64,000 nucleotides of DNA from Streptomyces sp. 2131.1 (GCF_900105515.1 NZ_FNSY01000001.1:1116001-1180000); one strand, 5' to 3'; shown: positions 1 to 9,120, counted from the stretch's first letter. Made by a program: numbers and translations. The notes: a model not told the origin generated them from the sequence alone.

Positions 1-639
1 CTGCTCCCAGCAGCCGCGGTTGCCGCAGGGGCAGCGGTGCCCGCCGGGCACGACCTGCATGTGGCCGAACTCACCGGCGACGCCGTACTTGCCGCGCTTG
101 ACCTGGCCGTCCTCCAGGATGGCGCCGCCGATCCCGGTGCCGAGGGTGATCATGACGAGGTGGTCCTCGCCGCGCCCCGCGCCGAAGCGCCACTCGGCCC
201 AGGCGGCGGTGTTGGCGTCGTTGTCCACCATGACGGGGACGACGAGCCGGGAGGCGATGGCGTCGCGCAGGGGCTCGTCGCGCCAGGCGAGGTGCGGGGC
301 GAAGAGCACCTTGGAGCGGTCCGCGTCGACCCAGCCGGCCGCGCCGATGCCGACGGCGTGCACGTCGTGCCGGTCCGAGAGGTCGAGGACCAGCTCGACA
401 ATGGTGTCCTCGACGACCTTGGGACTCTTGGACTTGTCCGGGGTCTCCGTGCGCACGGTCTCCAGGATCGTGCCGTCGGCGTCGACGACACCGGCCATGA
501 CCTTGGTCCCGCCGATGTCGATGCCGACGGTGGGGACCCGGGGCGCCGTGAGGTGCGAGCGCCTCTCCCGGGTGCCCACGGTCCGCAGGACGGTCGCGCG
601 GGCGGAGCCGCGGTGTGCGAAGTCGCGGTACGTGCTCAT
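1..639 (-). CDS. ROK-family sugar kinase (glucokinase-like), partial
   Basis: The open frame starts at ATG 639 and runs off the left edge with no stop, so only the first 213 codons are present. After an N-terminal extension of about 35 residues it shows the ATP-binding GIDIGGTKV motif, the ROK core with GTGIGG, the GEFGHM segment and the zinc-binding CPCGNRGCWEQ motif of ROK kinases. It would phosphorylate a sugar, probably glucose, in the cytoplasm. ROK repressors carry an N-terminal HTH; none is evident here, so a kinase is preferred over a regulator. It lies 110 bp downstream of a same-strand sugar ABC operon, which suggests it phosphorylates the imported sugar. The exact substrate cannot be read from the sequence. 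Confidence 0.85.
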   Translation of the reverse strand, partial: MSTYRDFAHRGSARATVLRTVGTRERRSHLTAPRVPTVGIDIGGTKVMAGVVDADGTILETVRTETPDKSKSPKVVEDTIVELVLDLSDRHDVHAVGIGAAGWVDADRSKVLFAPHLAWRDEPLRDAIASRLVVPVMVDNDANTAAWAEWRFGAGRGEDHLVMITLGTGIGGAILEDGQVKRGKYGVAGEFGHMQVVPGGHRCPCGNRGCWEQ

Positions 640-748
640 CGTCCCTGGGTGGATCGGTGTGACCGGGAGGGGTGGTCCCGGTGGCGGACGGCGCCCGTCC
701 GTCCCGATTCTGCCACCCCCGGGGCCGCGGGGTCGCCGGGCGCCTTCG

Positions 749-1591
749 CTACACCGTGTCGGCGGGGCCCGGTCCGGTGGCGCGCTCCAGCTCGTGGCTC
801 AGCTCCTCCAGCTCGCTGCCGCCCGCCATCTGCCGGGTCAGTTCGTCGAGCGTGATGCTGTCCTTGGTGTGGCTGCCGGCCATGACGCCCCGCTTCAGCA
901 GGACGAACCGGTCGCCGACGAGGTACGCGTGGTGCGGGTTGTGCGTGATGAGGACCACGCCGAGGCCGGCGTCGCGGGCGGCCGCGATGTACTTCAGGAC
1001 GACCCCGGACTGCTTGACGCCCAGCGCGGCCGTCGGCTCGTCCAGGACGAGCACCTTCGCGCCGAAGTGGACGGCCCGCGCGATGGCGACGCACTGGCGC
1101 TCGCCGCCGGACAGGGTGCCGATGGGCTGGTCCACATCGCGCAGGTCGATGCCCATGCGCAGCAGCGCCGAGCGGGTCGTCTCACGCATCAGCCGGACGT
1201 CGAGCCGCTTGAAGGGACCGGCGCCGGTCGTCGGCTCGGAGCCCAGGAAGAAGTTGCGCCAGACGGGCATCAGGGGGACGACCGCGAGGTCCTGGTAGAC
1301 CGTGGCGATGCCCCGTTCCAGGGCGTCGCGCGGGTTGGCGAGGGTGGTTTCCTCGCCGTCGACGAGGAACCGCCCGGCGTCGTGCCGGTGCAGCCCGGCG
1401 ATGATCTTGATGAGGGTGGACTTGCCGGCGCCGTTGTCGCCGAGCACGCAGGAGATCTCGCCCGCGTGGACCTCCAGCGAGACCCCTTCGAGCGCCTTGA
1501 TGTTGCCATAGAACTTGGCCACGTCGTCGAGCTCGACGAGGGGCTGCCGGACGGTGTCCTGGGGCCCGCCCTGGGCCTGGGGGGCCGTCAT
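749..1591 (-). CDS. Sugar ABC transporter, ATP-binding subunit
   Basis: This 280-residue protein is a single ABC domain with Walker A GDNGAGKST, signature LSGGERQ and Walker B VLVLDEPTAAL. Ribose/xylose importers usually use an ATPase of about 500 residues with two fused ABC domains; this one is half that, like the FrcA-type fructose subunits. The ATG at 1591 overlaps the permease stop (ATGA, 1588-1591), so the two are translationally coupled. It should energise import through the adjacent CUT2-type permease. The longer frame extending into the permease is ignored because the coupled ATG gives the complete domain. Confidence 0.9.
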   Translation of the reverse strand: MTAPQAQGGPQDTVRQPLVELDDVAKFYGNIKALEGVSLEVHAGEISCVLGDNGAGKSTLIKIIAGLHRHDAGRFLVDGEETTLANPRDALERGIATVYQDLAVVPLMPVWRNFFLGSEPTTGAGPFKRLDVRLMRETTRSALLRMGIDLRDVDQPIGTLSGGERQCVAIARAVHFGAKVLVLDEPTAALGVKQSGVVLKYIAAARDAGLGVVLITHNPHHAYLVGDRFVLLKRGVMAGSHTKDSITLDELTRQMAGGSELEELSHELERATGPGPADTV

Positions 1592-2634
1592 TTCGTCGCC
1601 TCCGCGCGCTTGCGTACCCATGCGTTGAGCAGGGTGGCCAGGAGCAGCATCGCTCCCAGGAAGAACTTGAACCAGTCGGGGTTCCACTCCGCGTACACGA
1701 TGCCCTTGCTGGTCATGCCGAAGATGAAGGCACCGACCGCCGAGCCGATCGCGGAGCCGTAGCCGCCGGTGATCAGGCAGCCGCCGATGACGGCCGCGAT
1801 GATGTAGATCAGCTCGTTGCCGACGCCCTCGCCGGACTGCACGACGTCGTAGCTGAACAGCAGGTGCTGCCCGGAGACCCAGGCGGCGAAGGCGACACCG
1901 AGGTAGAGCCCGATCTTCGTACGGATGACCGGGACGCCGACCGCGCGGGCCGCGTCGGCCCCGCCCCCGACGGCGAAGATCCAGTTGCCGAAGCGGGTGC
2001 GGAGCAGGATCCAGGTGGCGACGGCCACCAGGACGGCCCACCACAGGAGCGTCACCTTGAGCTCGACGCCGCCGACGGTCCAGTAGGAGGCGAAGAGCTT
2101 GCGGGCGGAGGGGAAGCCCTCCATGTTGCCGATGGTCTTGGTCGAGACGCTCCCGCTGATCAGCTTGGTGAAGCCGAGGTTCATGCCGGTCAGCATCAGG
2201 AACGTACCCAGTGTGATGATGAAGCTGGGCAGTTTCGTACGGGTCAGCATGAAGCCGTTGAACGCGCCGAAGGCGAGCGTGACCAGCAACGACACGAAGA
2301 CGCCGACCCAGACGTTGGCCGTCATCTGGTAGCTGAACATCGAGGAGACCAGCGCGGAGCTGGTGACCATCACACCGGCGGAGAGGTCGAACTCTCCGCC
2401 GATCATCAGCAGCGCCACCGGCGCCGCCATGATCCCGATGGTCGAGGCCGCGTACAGCACGGTCCCGAAGCTGGTGGCGCGCAGGAAGCTGTCGGCGACG
2501 ATCGCGAAGAAGAGGAAGACGGCGAGCGCGCCGACGACGGAGCCCAGCTCCGGGCGTCCGAGCAGCTTGCGCAGCGGTGAGGTGCGCAGCAGCCGCTCGT
2601 CGATGACGGCGGACGATCCGGGGCCGGCCGTCAT
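1588..2634 (-). CDS. Sugar ABC transporter permease (RbsC-like)
   Basis: This 348-residue, very hydrophobic protein has about eight to ten predicted membrane spans and belongs to the BPD_transp_2 (ribose/xylose/fructose, CUT2) type; GGEFDLSAG matches the conserved segment of that family. It begins at ATG 2634, sharing an ATGA overlap with the stop of the binding-protein gene, and ends in another ATGA overlap with the ATPase gene. The three genes form one operon transcribed leftward, in the order binding protein, permease, ATPase. The substrate is probably a monosaccharide or polyol. Confidence 0.9.
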   Translation of the reverse strand: MTAGPGSSAVIDERLLRTSPLRKLLGRPELGSVVGALAVFLFFAIVADSFLRATSFGTVLYAASTIGIMAAPVALLMIGGEFDLSAGVMVTSSALVSSMFSYQMTANVWVGVFVSLLVTLAFGAFNGFMLTRTKLPSFIITLGTFLMLTGMNLGFTKLISGSVSTKTIGNMEGFPSARKLFASYWTVGGVELKVTLLWWAVLVAVATWILLRTRFGNWIFAVGGGADAARAVGVPVIRTKIGLYLGVAFAAWVSGQHLLFSYDVVQSGEGVGNELIYIIAAVIGGCLITGGYGSAIGSAVGAFIFGMTSKGIVYAEWNPDWFKFFLGAMLLLATLLNAWVRKRAEATK

Positions 2635-3644
2635 CGGGTGCCCCGGTCGGCGTACTCGGCGAGCTGTGCGGCGTCGTCGGAGGTGATGATCTGCGGGCCG
2701 GTCAGGACCGGGCGGCCGCCGCCGAGGACGTTGCGGTTGTAGCGGTAGAGCCAGAGCAGGTCGACGGCCTCGTAGCCCTGGAGGTAGGGCTGCTGGTCGA
2801 CGGCGAAGCCGAGGGTCTTGGACTGGAGCGAGGCCGCGACCTTGGGGTTCAGGTCGAAGGTGTCGATCTCGGCCTTGCTGCCTGCGGTCTGCTTCGCCTT
2901 GACGGCGGCGTCCGCGAAGGGGGCGCCGAGCGTGACGACCGCGTCGATGTCCTTGTCGGCCTGGAGCTTGGCTTCGATGGACGCCTGCACGTCGGGCATG
3001 TTGGTGCCCTCCACGTACAGGTTCTGCATCCGGCCGTCGAAGGTCTTCTTCGCGCCGGCACAGCGCTGCTCGTGGCCCACGTTGCCCTGCTCGTGCAGGA
3101 TGCACAGGGCCTTCTTGCGGCCGCGCTTGTTCAGCTCCTCTCCGACGGCCTCGCCGGCGATGGACTCGTCCTGGCCGATGTGGGTGAGGGCGCCGTACTG
3201 CTTGGACTCGGCGGAGCCGGAGTTCACCGTGATGACGGGGATGCCGGCGCGGACGGCCTTGGCGACGACGTCCTTCATGGCGTCGGGCTTGGCGAGCGTG
3301 ACGATCAGCCCGTCGACCTTCTTGTCGATGGCGGCCTGCACGAGCTGGGCCTGCTGCTGGCCCTCGTCGTTCTTCGAGTACACGAAGTTGATGTTGTCCT
3401 TCTTGGCGGCCGTCTCGGCGCCCTTCTGGACGATGTCCCAGAAGGTGTCGCCGTCGCCCGAGTGGGTGACCATGGCGAAGGTCCAGCGGGGCGTGTTCAC
3501 CGCGGCCCGGCCTTCGGCCGCGGCCTTGGCCGCACGCTCCTCCGCCCGCTTGCCGCCGGTGCTGCTGCATCCCATGAGGGACACCCCCAGCACCGCCGCA
3601 AGCACGGCGCCCATCGCACGTACCCCTGTCCGAACCCTTGCCAC
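2631..3644 (-). CDS. Sugar ABC transporter substrate-binding lipoprotein
   Basis: The 337-residue protein starts with a basic n-region, a hydrophobic stretch and the lipobox LMGC, so it should be an exported lipid-anchored protein. The mature part has the periplasmic-binding-protein type 1 pattern (DGLIVTLAKPDAM; IPVITVNSG; HIGQDE), typical of ribose, galactose or inositol binders. GTG 3644 is chosen because it keeps the Arg-rich n-region; an internal ATG at 3614 has a better ribosome site (AGGGG) but would lose the positive charges. It is the first gene of the operon and is coupled to the permease by a 4-bp overlap. Confidence 0.88.
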   Translation of the reverse strand: MARVRTGVRAMGAVLAAVLGVSLMGCSSTGGKRAEERAAKAAAEGRAAVNTPRWTFAMVTHSGDGDTFWDIVQKGAETAAKKDNINFVYSKNDEGQQQAQLVQAAIDKKVDGLIVTLAKPDAMKDVVAKAVRAGIPVITVNSGSAESKQYGALTHIGQDESIAGEAVGEELNKRGRKKALCILHEQGNVGHEQRCAGAKKTFDGRMQNLYVEGTNMPDVQASIEAKLQADKDIDAVVTLGAPFADAAVKAKQTAGSKAEIDTFDLNPKVAASLQSKTLGFAVDQQPYLQGYEAVDLLWLYRYNRNVLGGGRPVLTGPQIITSDDAAQLAEYADRGTR

Positions 3645-3780
3645 GACGCCGTGCCCTTCTTGTGCTGCTCGCTGTGCTGCCGGTGGTGCCGGGGCCCTGT
3701 GGTCCCGGCCCGGCTGGGCAAGTATCCCCGAGCCCGCGCCGCCGCGACCCGGAGGGGCACGAAGAGCGGCGGCGCGTCGC

Positions 3781-4956
3781 TCACCAGCGCACCGGCAGGC
3801 GGCGCACCCCGCGGATCAGGGTGCCGGGGAGCCAGTCGAACGGGGCGGCGTCCGGGTCGGCCTCCAGGCCGGGGCAGCGCTCCAGGAGCGTACGGACGGC
3901 GATGCGGCCCTCCATGCGGGCCAGCGGCGCGCCCATGCAGAAGTGGATGCCGTGCCCGAAGGCGAGGTGGCCGCGGGTGTCGCGCCGGATGTCGAAGCGG
4001 TCGGGCTCGGGGAAACGGGCGGGGTCGCGGTCGGAGCCGGCCAGCGAGACCAGCACCGGTTCGCCGGTCCGGACGGTCCGGGAGCCGACCTCGACGCGTT
4101 CCCGGGCGAACCGGAGGGTGGCCGTCTCCACCGGCCCGTCGTAGCGCAGCATCTCCTCGACCGCGCCGTCGAGCAGGGAGAGGTCGGCGCGGAGCGCGGC
4201 GAGCTGGCCGGGGTGGTCGAGGAGGGCGCGTACGCCGTTGGAGATGAGGTTGACCGTCGTCTCGTGGCCGGCGACGAGCAGCAGGAAGGCCATGCCGACC
4301 AGCTCGTCGGGCGACAGCGCGTCGTCGTCCTCGTCGCGGGCGGCGATCAGGGCACTCAGCAGGTCGTCGCCGGGTGAGCGGCGCTTGTCGTCGATCAGTT
4401 CGCCGAGGTAGACGCCCATGGCGCGGATCGACTCGCCCTCCTCCAGCGCGTTCGCGGGGGCGACCACCCCGTTGGAGAGCTTGCGGAAGGCGGACCGGTC
4501 CAGGTCGGGGACGCCGATCAGCTCGCAGATGACGGTCATCGGCAGCGGGAAGGCGAAAGCGTCGACGAGGTCGGCGCGGCCTTCCGGGACCATCACGTCG
4601 AGCAGTCCGTCGGTGATCTCCTGGACCCGGGGGCGCAGCGCCTCGATCCGGCGCGGGGTGAACGCGCGGACGACGAGTTTGCGCAGCCGGGTGTGGTCGG
4701 GGGCGTCCATCTCCAGCATGTTGGCGTTGATCGGGTCGCCGCCCATCTCGCCGGGCAGCGCCCGCCAGTCCTTGCCGAAGCGCTGGTCGGCCAGGACGGC
4801 CCGGCCCTCGTCGTAGCCGACGACGAGCCAGACCCGGTCGAACTCGTCGGTGCGGATGAGGTGCACGGGTCCGGCCGCGCGCATCCGCTCGTAGTGTGGA
4901 TAGGGGTTCGCGGTGAAATCGGCCAACCCGCGCAGATCTACGTCGACTTCGGACAT
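3781..4956 (-). CDS. Cytochrome P450 monooxygenase
   Basis: This 391-residue soluble P450 is of the usual bacterial length. It has the I-helix oxygen-binding motif AGHETT, the K-helix ExxR within EEMLRYDGPV and the heme-cysteine loop FGHGIHFCMGAPLAR near residues 333-347. The sequence resembles CYP107/CYP105-type actinobacterial enzymes. No ferredoxin or reductase gene is adjacent, so redox partners must come from elsewhere. It is not in an evident biosynthetic cluster and lies alone between the sugar importer and a two-component system, on the same strand. The substrate is unknown. Confidence 0.93.
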   Translation of the reverse strand: MSEVDVDLRGLADFTANPYPHYERMRAAGPVHLIRTDEFDRVWLVVGYDEGRAVLADQRFGKDWRALPGEMGGDPINANMLEMDAPDHTRLRKLVVRAFTPRRIEALRPRVQEITDGLLDVMVPEGRADLVDAFAFPLPMTVICELIGVPDLDRSAFRKLSNGVVAPANALEEGESIRAMGVYLGELIDDKRRSPGDDLLSALIAARDEDDDALSPDELVGMAFLLLVAGHETTVNLISNGVRALLDHPGQLAALRADLSLLDGAVEEMLRYDGPVETATLRFARERVEVGSRTVRTGEPVLVSLAGSDRDPARFPEPDRFDIRRDTRGHLAFGHGIHFCMGAPLARMEGRIAVRTLLERCPGLEADPDAAPFDWLPGTLIRGVRRLPVRW

Positions 4957-5041
4957 GGGCCCGCCCTCCCGGTCGCTTCGTTCCGGCCCTCGGGACCGGC
5001 CCGCTCAGCCTAGGCCGGGCGTGCCGCCGGGGGCGGCTGCT

Positions 5042-5752
5042 TCAGGGCCGGCTCGATCCGGTCTCGTCGTCGAGCAGACCGGCGTCATGGACGAGCAGGG
5101 CGATCTGGACGCGGTTGTTGAAGCCGAACTTGGCGAGGATGCGGGAGACCTGGGTCTTCACGGTGGCGACGCTGAGGTAGAGCGCCGCGGCGATCTCCGC
5201 GTTGGACCGCCCCTGTCCGACGGCGACGGCCACCTCGCGCTCCCGGTCCGCGAGCAGCGCGACGCGCTCGCGCGCCCGCTGGGCCCGGTCCGCCTTGTCG
5301 TCGCGTCCGCCGCCGGCCGCCCTGGCCATGAGCTGCCGGGTGACCGCGGGCGACAGGACCGGGTCGCCGGCCGCGACCCGGCGCACCGATTCGACGATCT
5401 GCGCGGGCGGGGTGTCCTTGAGGACGAACCCGGCGGCTCCGGCGCGGATGGCGCGGAGGACCTGTTCGTCGGCGTGGAAGGTGGTGAGGACGATGATCTC
5501 GGGCGCTTCCGGGCGGCCGCGCAGGAGTTCGGTGGCGCTCAGCCCGTCCATGACCGGCATCCGGATGTCCATCAGGACCACGTCGGGCCGCAGCCGGTCG
5601 ACGAGCGCGGCGGCCTCGCTGCCGTCGACGCCCTCGCCCACGATGACGAGGTCCTCGGCGCCGCCCAGCATCAGGGCCAGTCCGGCTCTGACGAGCGGGT
5701 CGTCGTCGATGACGAGCAGCCGGACGGGCTCGGCGGGTGCGTCGGTGGTCAT
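5042..5752 (-). CDS. NarL/LuxR-family response regulator
   Basis: This 236-residue cytoplasmic regulator has an N-terminal receiver domain (acidic pocket VIDDD; phospho-acceptor Asp in VLMDIRMPVMDG; Lys in FVLKD) and a C-terminal LuxR-type HTH (LADREREVAVAVGQGRSN, then LSVATVKTQVSRILAKF). The ATG at 5752 overlaps the stop of the upstream histidine kinase gene (ATGA, 5749-5752); an ATG three codons further upstream is also possible. It should be phosphorylated by the adjacent kinase. The regulated genes are not evident. Confidence 0.92.
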   Translation of the reverse strand: MTTDAPAEPVRLLVIDDDPLVRAGLALMLGGAEDLVIVGEGVDGSEAAALVDRLRPDVVLMDIRMPVMDGLSATELLRGRPEAPEIIVLTTFHADEQVLRAIRAGAAGFVLKDTPPAQIVESVRRVAAGDPVLSPAVTRQLMARAAGGGRDDKADRAQRARERVALLADREREVAVAVGQGRSNAEIAAALYLSVATVKTQVSRILAKFGFNNRVQIALLVHDAGLLDDETGSSRP

Positions 5753-6969
5753 GGCGCCCACGGTAGCCAGGCGCGGACGGCGAACCCGCCGTCGGGTTCG
5801 GGTCCGTGGTCGAGGCGGCCCCCGGCGAGGGTGGCCCGCTCGGTGAGGCCGATGAGCCCCTGGCCGGATCCCGGCACCCGGGCGAAGGGTTCGGTGGGCG
5901 CCGGGTTGCGCACCTCGGCGGTGATGCCGGGGCCCGGTCCGCCGGTGACGGTGACGGTGACCTCGGCGCCGGGTGCGTGCTTGCGGGCGTTGGTCAGCGC
6001 CTCCTGGGCGATGCGGTAGACGGTGCGCCCGGAGGCTGCGGGCACGGCGTCGGGGTCGGCGATGCGGTTGTCGAGGGTGACCTTCATGCCGGCCTGCCGG
6101 GACTCGGCGACCAGGGCGTCGAGCGTGGCGAGGGTGGGCTGCGGGCGGTTGCCGTCGGTGTCGCCGTCGCGCGGACTGCGCAGGACGCCGATGATCTCGC
6201 GGAGGTCCTGGAGCGCCTCGTGCGCGCTGTCCCGGATGACCCCGGCGGCGCGGGCGACCTCGGGCGGGGGTGCGTCGGGCCGGAATTCGAGCGCCCCGGC
6301 GTGGACGCTGAGCAGGGTCAGGCGGTGGGCGAGCACGTCGTGCATCTCGCGGGCGATGTCCTCGCGGGCGAGCCGCTGGGCCTGTTCGGCGCGCAGGGCG
6401 GCCTCGGCCTCGGCGCGCCGGGCGCGTTCGCGCAGGGAGACGACGAGCTGGCGCCGGGAGCGCACGATCATGCCCCAGCTGAGGACGAGCAGGATCAGCA
6501 GGAGCCCGATGATCGTGGACGCGAGGAACGACGTGTTCGGGTCGGGGCGCAGATACGGCTGTACGGGGACCACGGCCAGGGCCAGGGCGCCGACGAGGGC
6601 GACCGGGCGGAACGGCCGGTGGACGGCCACGCTGAACAGCGCGACGAGCAGGGCCCCGGCCGCGACCGGCTCCACGGTGGACAGCACGGTCAGGGCGACG
6701 GCGAGACCGACCGGCCAGCGCCGCCGGAACCAGAGGGCGCAGCAGGCGGCGGCGCCGACGAGGGAGTCCACCACCACGAAGGTGTCCGATGTGGTGGGGT
6801 CGGCCTCGATGGTGGCGAGGGTCGCCAGGCCGATGCCCGCCGCGCAGAGGAACGCCGTGAGGTCGACGGCCCAGTCCCGCACGGTGCGGCGGGACCGGCC
6901 CCGGTCGCCCGGCAGCTCGGGGCCGGCCATCGCCGAGGGCAGCAGCCAGGGGTACTCCGTACGCGTCAT
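5749..6969 (-). CDS. Sensor histidine kinase, HisKA_3 (DesK/NarL-partner type)
   Basis: This protein of about 406 residues has an N-terminal membrane block of roughly four to six spans, a short coiled coil and a HisKA_3 dimerisation domain with the phospho-accepting His in REMHDVLAHRL. A HATPase_c domain follows, with the N-box QEALTNARKHAPG and the glycine-rich GQGLIGLTERATLAGG. ATG 6969 is taken as the start; an ATG six codons earlier (6987) is possible. No extracellular sensor domain is visible, so it may sense the membrane or an intramembrane ligand. It is coupled by a 4-bp overlap to the response regulator. Confidence 0.92.
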   Translation of the reverse strand: MTRTEYPWLLPSAMAGPELPGDRGRSRRTVRDWAVDLTAFLCAAGIGLATLATIEADPTTSDTFVVVDSLVGAAACCALWFRRRWPVGLAVALTVLSTVEPVAAGALLVALFSVAVHRPFRPVALVGALALAVVPVQPYLRPDPNTSFLASTIIGLLLILLVLSWGMIVRSRRQLVVSLRERARRAEAEAALRAEQAQRLAREDIAREMHDVLAHRLTLLSVHAGALEFRPDAPPPEVARAAGVIRDSAHEALQDLREIIGVLRSPRDGDTDGNRPQPTLATLDALVAESRQAGMKVTLDNRIADPDAVPAASGRTVYRIAQEALTNARKHAPGAEVTVTVTGGPGPGITAEVRNPAPTEPFARVPGSGQGLIGLTERATLAGGRLDHGPEPDGGFAVRAWLPWAP

Positions 6970-7115
6970 GTCGACAAAGCTACGCATGCGGGCGGCGGGT
7001 TCCGGGGGTTCGCGGCGCGGCAGCGACCAAAGTCGCGGAGCCGGAGACTTTCGGACCCGTCGGGCAGACCGGCGGCCGACGCGGTGGCGGAGCCCCGGCG
7101 GCGAGGCTCGGGGCC

Positions 7116-7319
7116 ATGAAGAAACTCTGCGAGACGGTCGGCTTCCTGGTCTTCGTCCAGGGGGTCGCCGGGCTGCTCCATGAATGGTTCGACTGGTTCC
7201 GCTTCTTCAACCTGGTGCAGCGGCTGCCGTTCGCCTCCGAGTACCCGTTGTTCGTGTCGATCGTCCTGGTGGCGGCGGGGGCGGCGGTGATGGTCGCGTC
7301 GGACGCGATCAAGGAGTGA
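7116..7319 (+). CDS. Small membrane protein, hypothetical
   Basis: This 67-residue protein starts at ATG 7116. It has an N-terminal hydrophobic stretch, a central aromatic, basic segment (HEWFDWFRFFNLVQRL) and a C-terminal transmembrane helix (about residues 44-62), giving one or two spans. It is transcribed divergently from the histidine kinase gene and convergently with the EamA transporter, whose stop lies 12 bp away. Codon use is typical for the region. The function is not recognised. Confidence 0.6.
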   Translation: MKKLCETVGFLVFVQGVAGLLHEWFDWFRFFNLVQRLPFASEYPLFVSIVLVAAGAAVMVASDAIKE

Positions 7320-7331
7320 GGGGCCCGGGGG

Positions 7332-8255
7332 TCAGGGCGCGGCCGGGTCGGCGCTGCGCCTCCCCCAGGCCGTTCCGGCGAGGACCAGCGCGGCGCCGGC
7401 GACCCCGGCGGGCCCCAGCCGCTCGCCGCCGATCGCGATGCCGACGGCAGCCGCCCACAGCGGTTCCGTACCGAGCAGCAGGCTGACCCGGGACGGCGAG
7501 GTGCGGCGTACGGACCACATCTGCACGAAGAACGCGAAGAGCGTGCAGAACACCGAGAGGAAGAGCAGCCCGCCCCATTCCCGGACCCCGAACCCGGCGG
7601 CGACCGCCCAGGGCGCCTCGCCCGTCCCGGGCACGGCGGCCAGCAGGGCGAAAACGGCGACGGAGCTGCCGAGCTGCACGGTCGTCAGGGAGAGCGAGTC
7701 CGCGGACTGCACGGACTTGATGCGGGCCATGAGCAGGACGTGCAGGGTCCGGGCCAGGGCGGCGGCGAGCATGAGCAGGTCACCGGCCGAGGGGCTGGTG
7801 AAACCGCCGCCCTGGGTCAGCAGCACCACTCCGGTGACGGAGAGCCCGGCGGCGGCGAGGAAGACCCCGGTCGGCCGGGTCCGGGTCACGGCGGCCTCGG
7901 CGAGCGGGGTGAAGATCATGGTGAGGCTGATGATGAGCCCGGCGTTGGTGGCCGAGGTGTGCACGATGCCGTACGTCTCCACCAGGAAGATCCCGCTGAG
8001 TACGAGCCCCAGCAGCCCGGCACCCCGCCACTGCGCGGCGCTCAGCGCGCGCAGCCGGCGCCGTCCGGCGACCACCAGGACGGGCAGCACGACGGCGAAC
8101 CGCAGCACGAGCACGGCGACGACGGTCTGCGGGGTGGTGATGCCCTTGGCGGCGAGGTAGCTGGAGCCCCAGACCACCGCGACCAGCAGGACGGGCAGAT
8201 CGGTGAGCCAGGCCCGGCGCGGCGGGGCGAGGAGGGGGACGGCGGAGGAGGACAC
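7332..8255 (-). CDS. EamA/DMT-superfamily transporter
   Basis: This protein of about 307 residues has ten predicted membrane helices in two homologous halves, as in the EamA (RhaT/PecM) drug/metabolite transporters. The segment WGSSYLAAKG in helix 1 is a hallmark of the family. GTG 8255 (start VSSSAVPLL) is preferred; an ATG at 8309 would add 18 non-conserved residues. It is divergent from the TetR gene at 8409, a common regulator-exporter arrangement, so the TetR may also control it. The substrate is unknown and could be an amino acid or a xenobiotic. Confidence 0.85.
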   Translation of the reverse strand: MSSSAVPLLAPPRRAWLTDLPVLLVAVVWGSSYLAAKGITTPQTVVAVLVLRFAVVLPVLVVAGRRRLRALSAAQWRGAGLLGLVLSGIFLVETYGIVHTSATNAGLIISLTMIFTPLAEAAVTRTRPTGVFLAAAGLSVTGVVLLTQGGGFTSPSAGDLLMLAAALARTLHVLLMARIKSVQSADSLSLTTVQLGSSVAVFALLAAVPGTGEAPWAVAAGFGVREWGGLLFLSVFCTLFAFFVQMWSVRRTSPSRVSLLLGTEPLWAAAVGIAIGGERLGPAGVAGAALVLAGTAWGRRSADPAAP

Positions 8256-8408
8256 CCGGAATTCCCGCTTTCTCCACAGGGACGACGTGGAGACGGCACC
8301 GGCTCGCACAGAGGAACGATCACGCTACCGGGCGCCCTCCTACAATGGCGAGCCCTGGGGACCGGCCCGTCGGCGGCCACCCGCACCCACGGAGCACGGA
8401 GTCGCGCG

Positions 8409-9053
8409 ATGGCCGGAACACGCCAGGACGGAAGGGTCGAACGGGGCAACCGCACCCGGCAGCTGGTCCTCGCACGTGCGGCGGAGGTCGCCTCGGTGGA
8501 GGGCCTGGAAGGGCTGTCGCTCGGCCGTCTCGCCACGGACCTCCGGCTGAGCAAGAGCGGGGTGTTCGCGCTGTTCGGCTCCAAGGAGGAACTTCAGCTG
8601 GCGACCGTCCGGGCGGCGGTCGCGATCCACGACGAGCACGTGGTCGTTCCGACGCGCGCGACCCCCGCCGGCCTGGGCCGGATGCGGCGGATGTGCGAGG
8701 CGTGGATCGCCTACTCGCGGGACCGGGTGTTCCCCGGCGGCTGCTTCTTCTATGCCGCGCTCGCCGAGTTCGACGCCCGTGAGGGCGCGGTGCACGACGC
8801 GCTCGCGACCGCACAGGCCGGCTGGTTCGCCTTCGTGGAACGGCGCGTCGAGGAGGCACGGGCCCTGGGCGAGATCCGCGACGACTGCGACGCCGCCCAG
8901 CTCGCCTTCGAGATCATCGCGTTCCTGGAGCTGGCGAACGGCGACTCGGTGCTGCGGGGCAGCGCGGAGAGCTATACGAGGGCGTGGCGCGCGATCCTGG
9001 GGCGGCTCCGGGCGGTGGCGGTGGACCCCGCGTCGCTGCCCGCCGGCGCGTAG
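8409..9053 (+). CDS. TetR-family transcriptional regulator
   Basis: This 214-residue protein has an N-terminal TetR HTH (residues about 14-60; GLSLGRLATDLRLSKSGVF then LFGSKEELQ) and a C-terminal ligand domain resembling the TetR_C_6 type (GGCFFYAALAEFDAREG). ATG 8409 is chosen because everything upstream is antisense to the transporter gene. The likely operator is the ACGATCGT palindrome at 9105-9112, between this gene and the downstream cluster. Its targets are probably the genes at 9178-11098 and perhaps the divergent EamA transporter. The ligand is unknown. Confidence 0.9.
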   Translation: MAGTRQDGRVERGNRTRQLVLARAAEVASVEGLEGLSLGRLATDLRLSKSGVFALFGSKEELQLATVRAAVAIHDEHVVVPTRATPAGLGRMRRMCEAWIAYSRDRVFPGGCFFYAALAEFDAREGAVHDALATAQAGWFAFVERRVEEARALGEIRDDCDAAQLAFEIIAFLELANGDSVLRGSAESYTRAWRAILGRLRAVAVDPASLPAGA

Positions 9054-9100
9054 GCCCAGGGCCTGTCCGGATACGACGCTCAGCTCGCCGGAGAATTTAA

Positions 9101-9120
9101 TAGCACGATCGTTCGTCTAG
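9101..9120. promoter_or_regulatory. Candidate TetR operator / promoter of 9178 cluster
   Basis: An AT-rich patch in otherwise GC-rich DNA contains the perfect 8-bp palindrome ACGATCGT (9105-9112) inside the 12-bp near-palindrome ACGATCGTTCGT (9105-9116, 10 of 12 symmetric). It lies 58 bp upstream of the start codon at 9178 and directly after the TetR gene. Sites with a core of this type are common for TetR repressors. The assignment is an inference. Confidence 0.45.

Noticed and set aside
1..639. ROK-family repressor instead of kinase
   Set aside because: The N-terminal 35 residues do not show a winged HTH, while ATP and zinc motifs of kinases are intact.
20..1762. A 580-codon plus-strand frame at the left end
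   Set aside because: Antisense to the ROK kinase, ABC ATPase and permease genes, whose motifs are clear.
3781..4956. P450 as part of a secondary-metabolite cluster
   Set aside because: No synthase, ferredoxin or tailoring partner genes in the neighbourhood.
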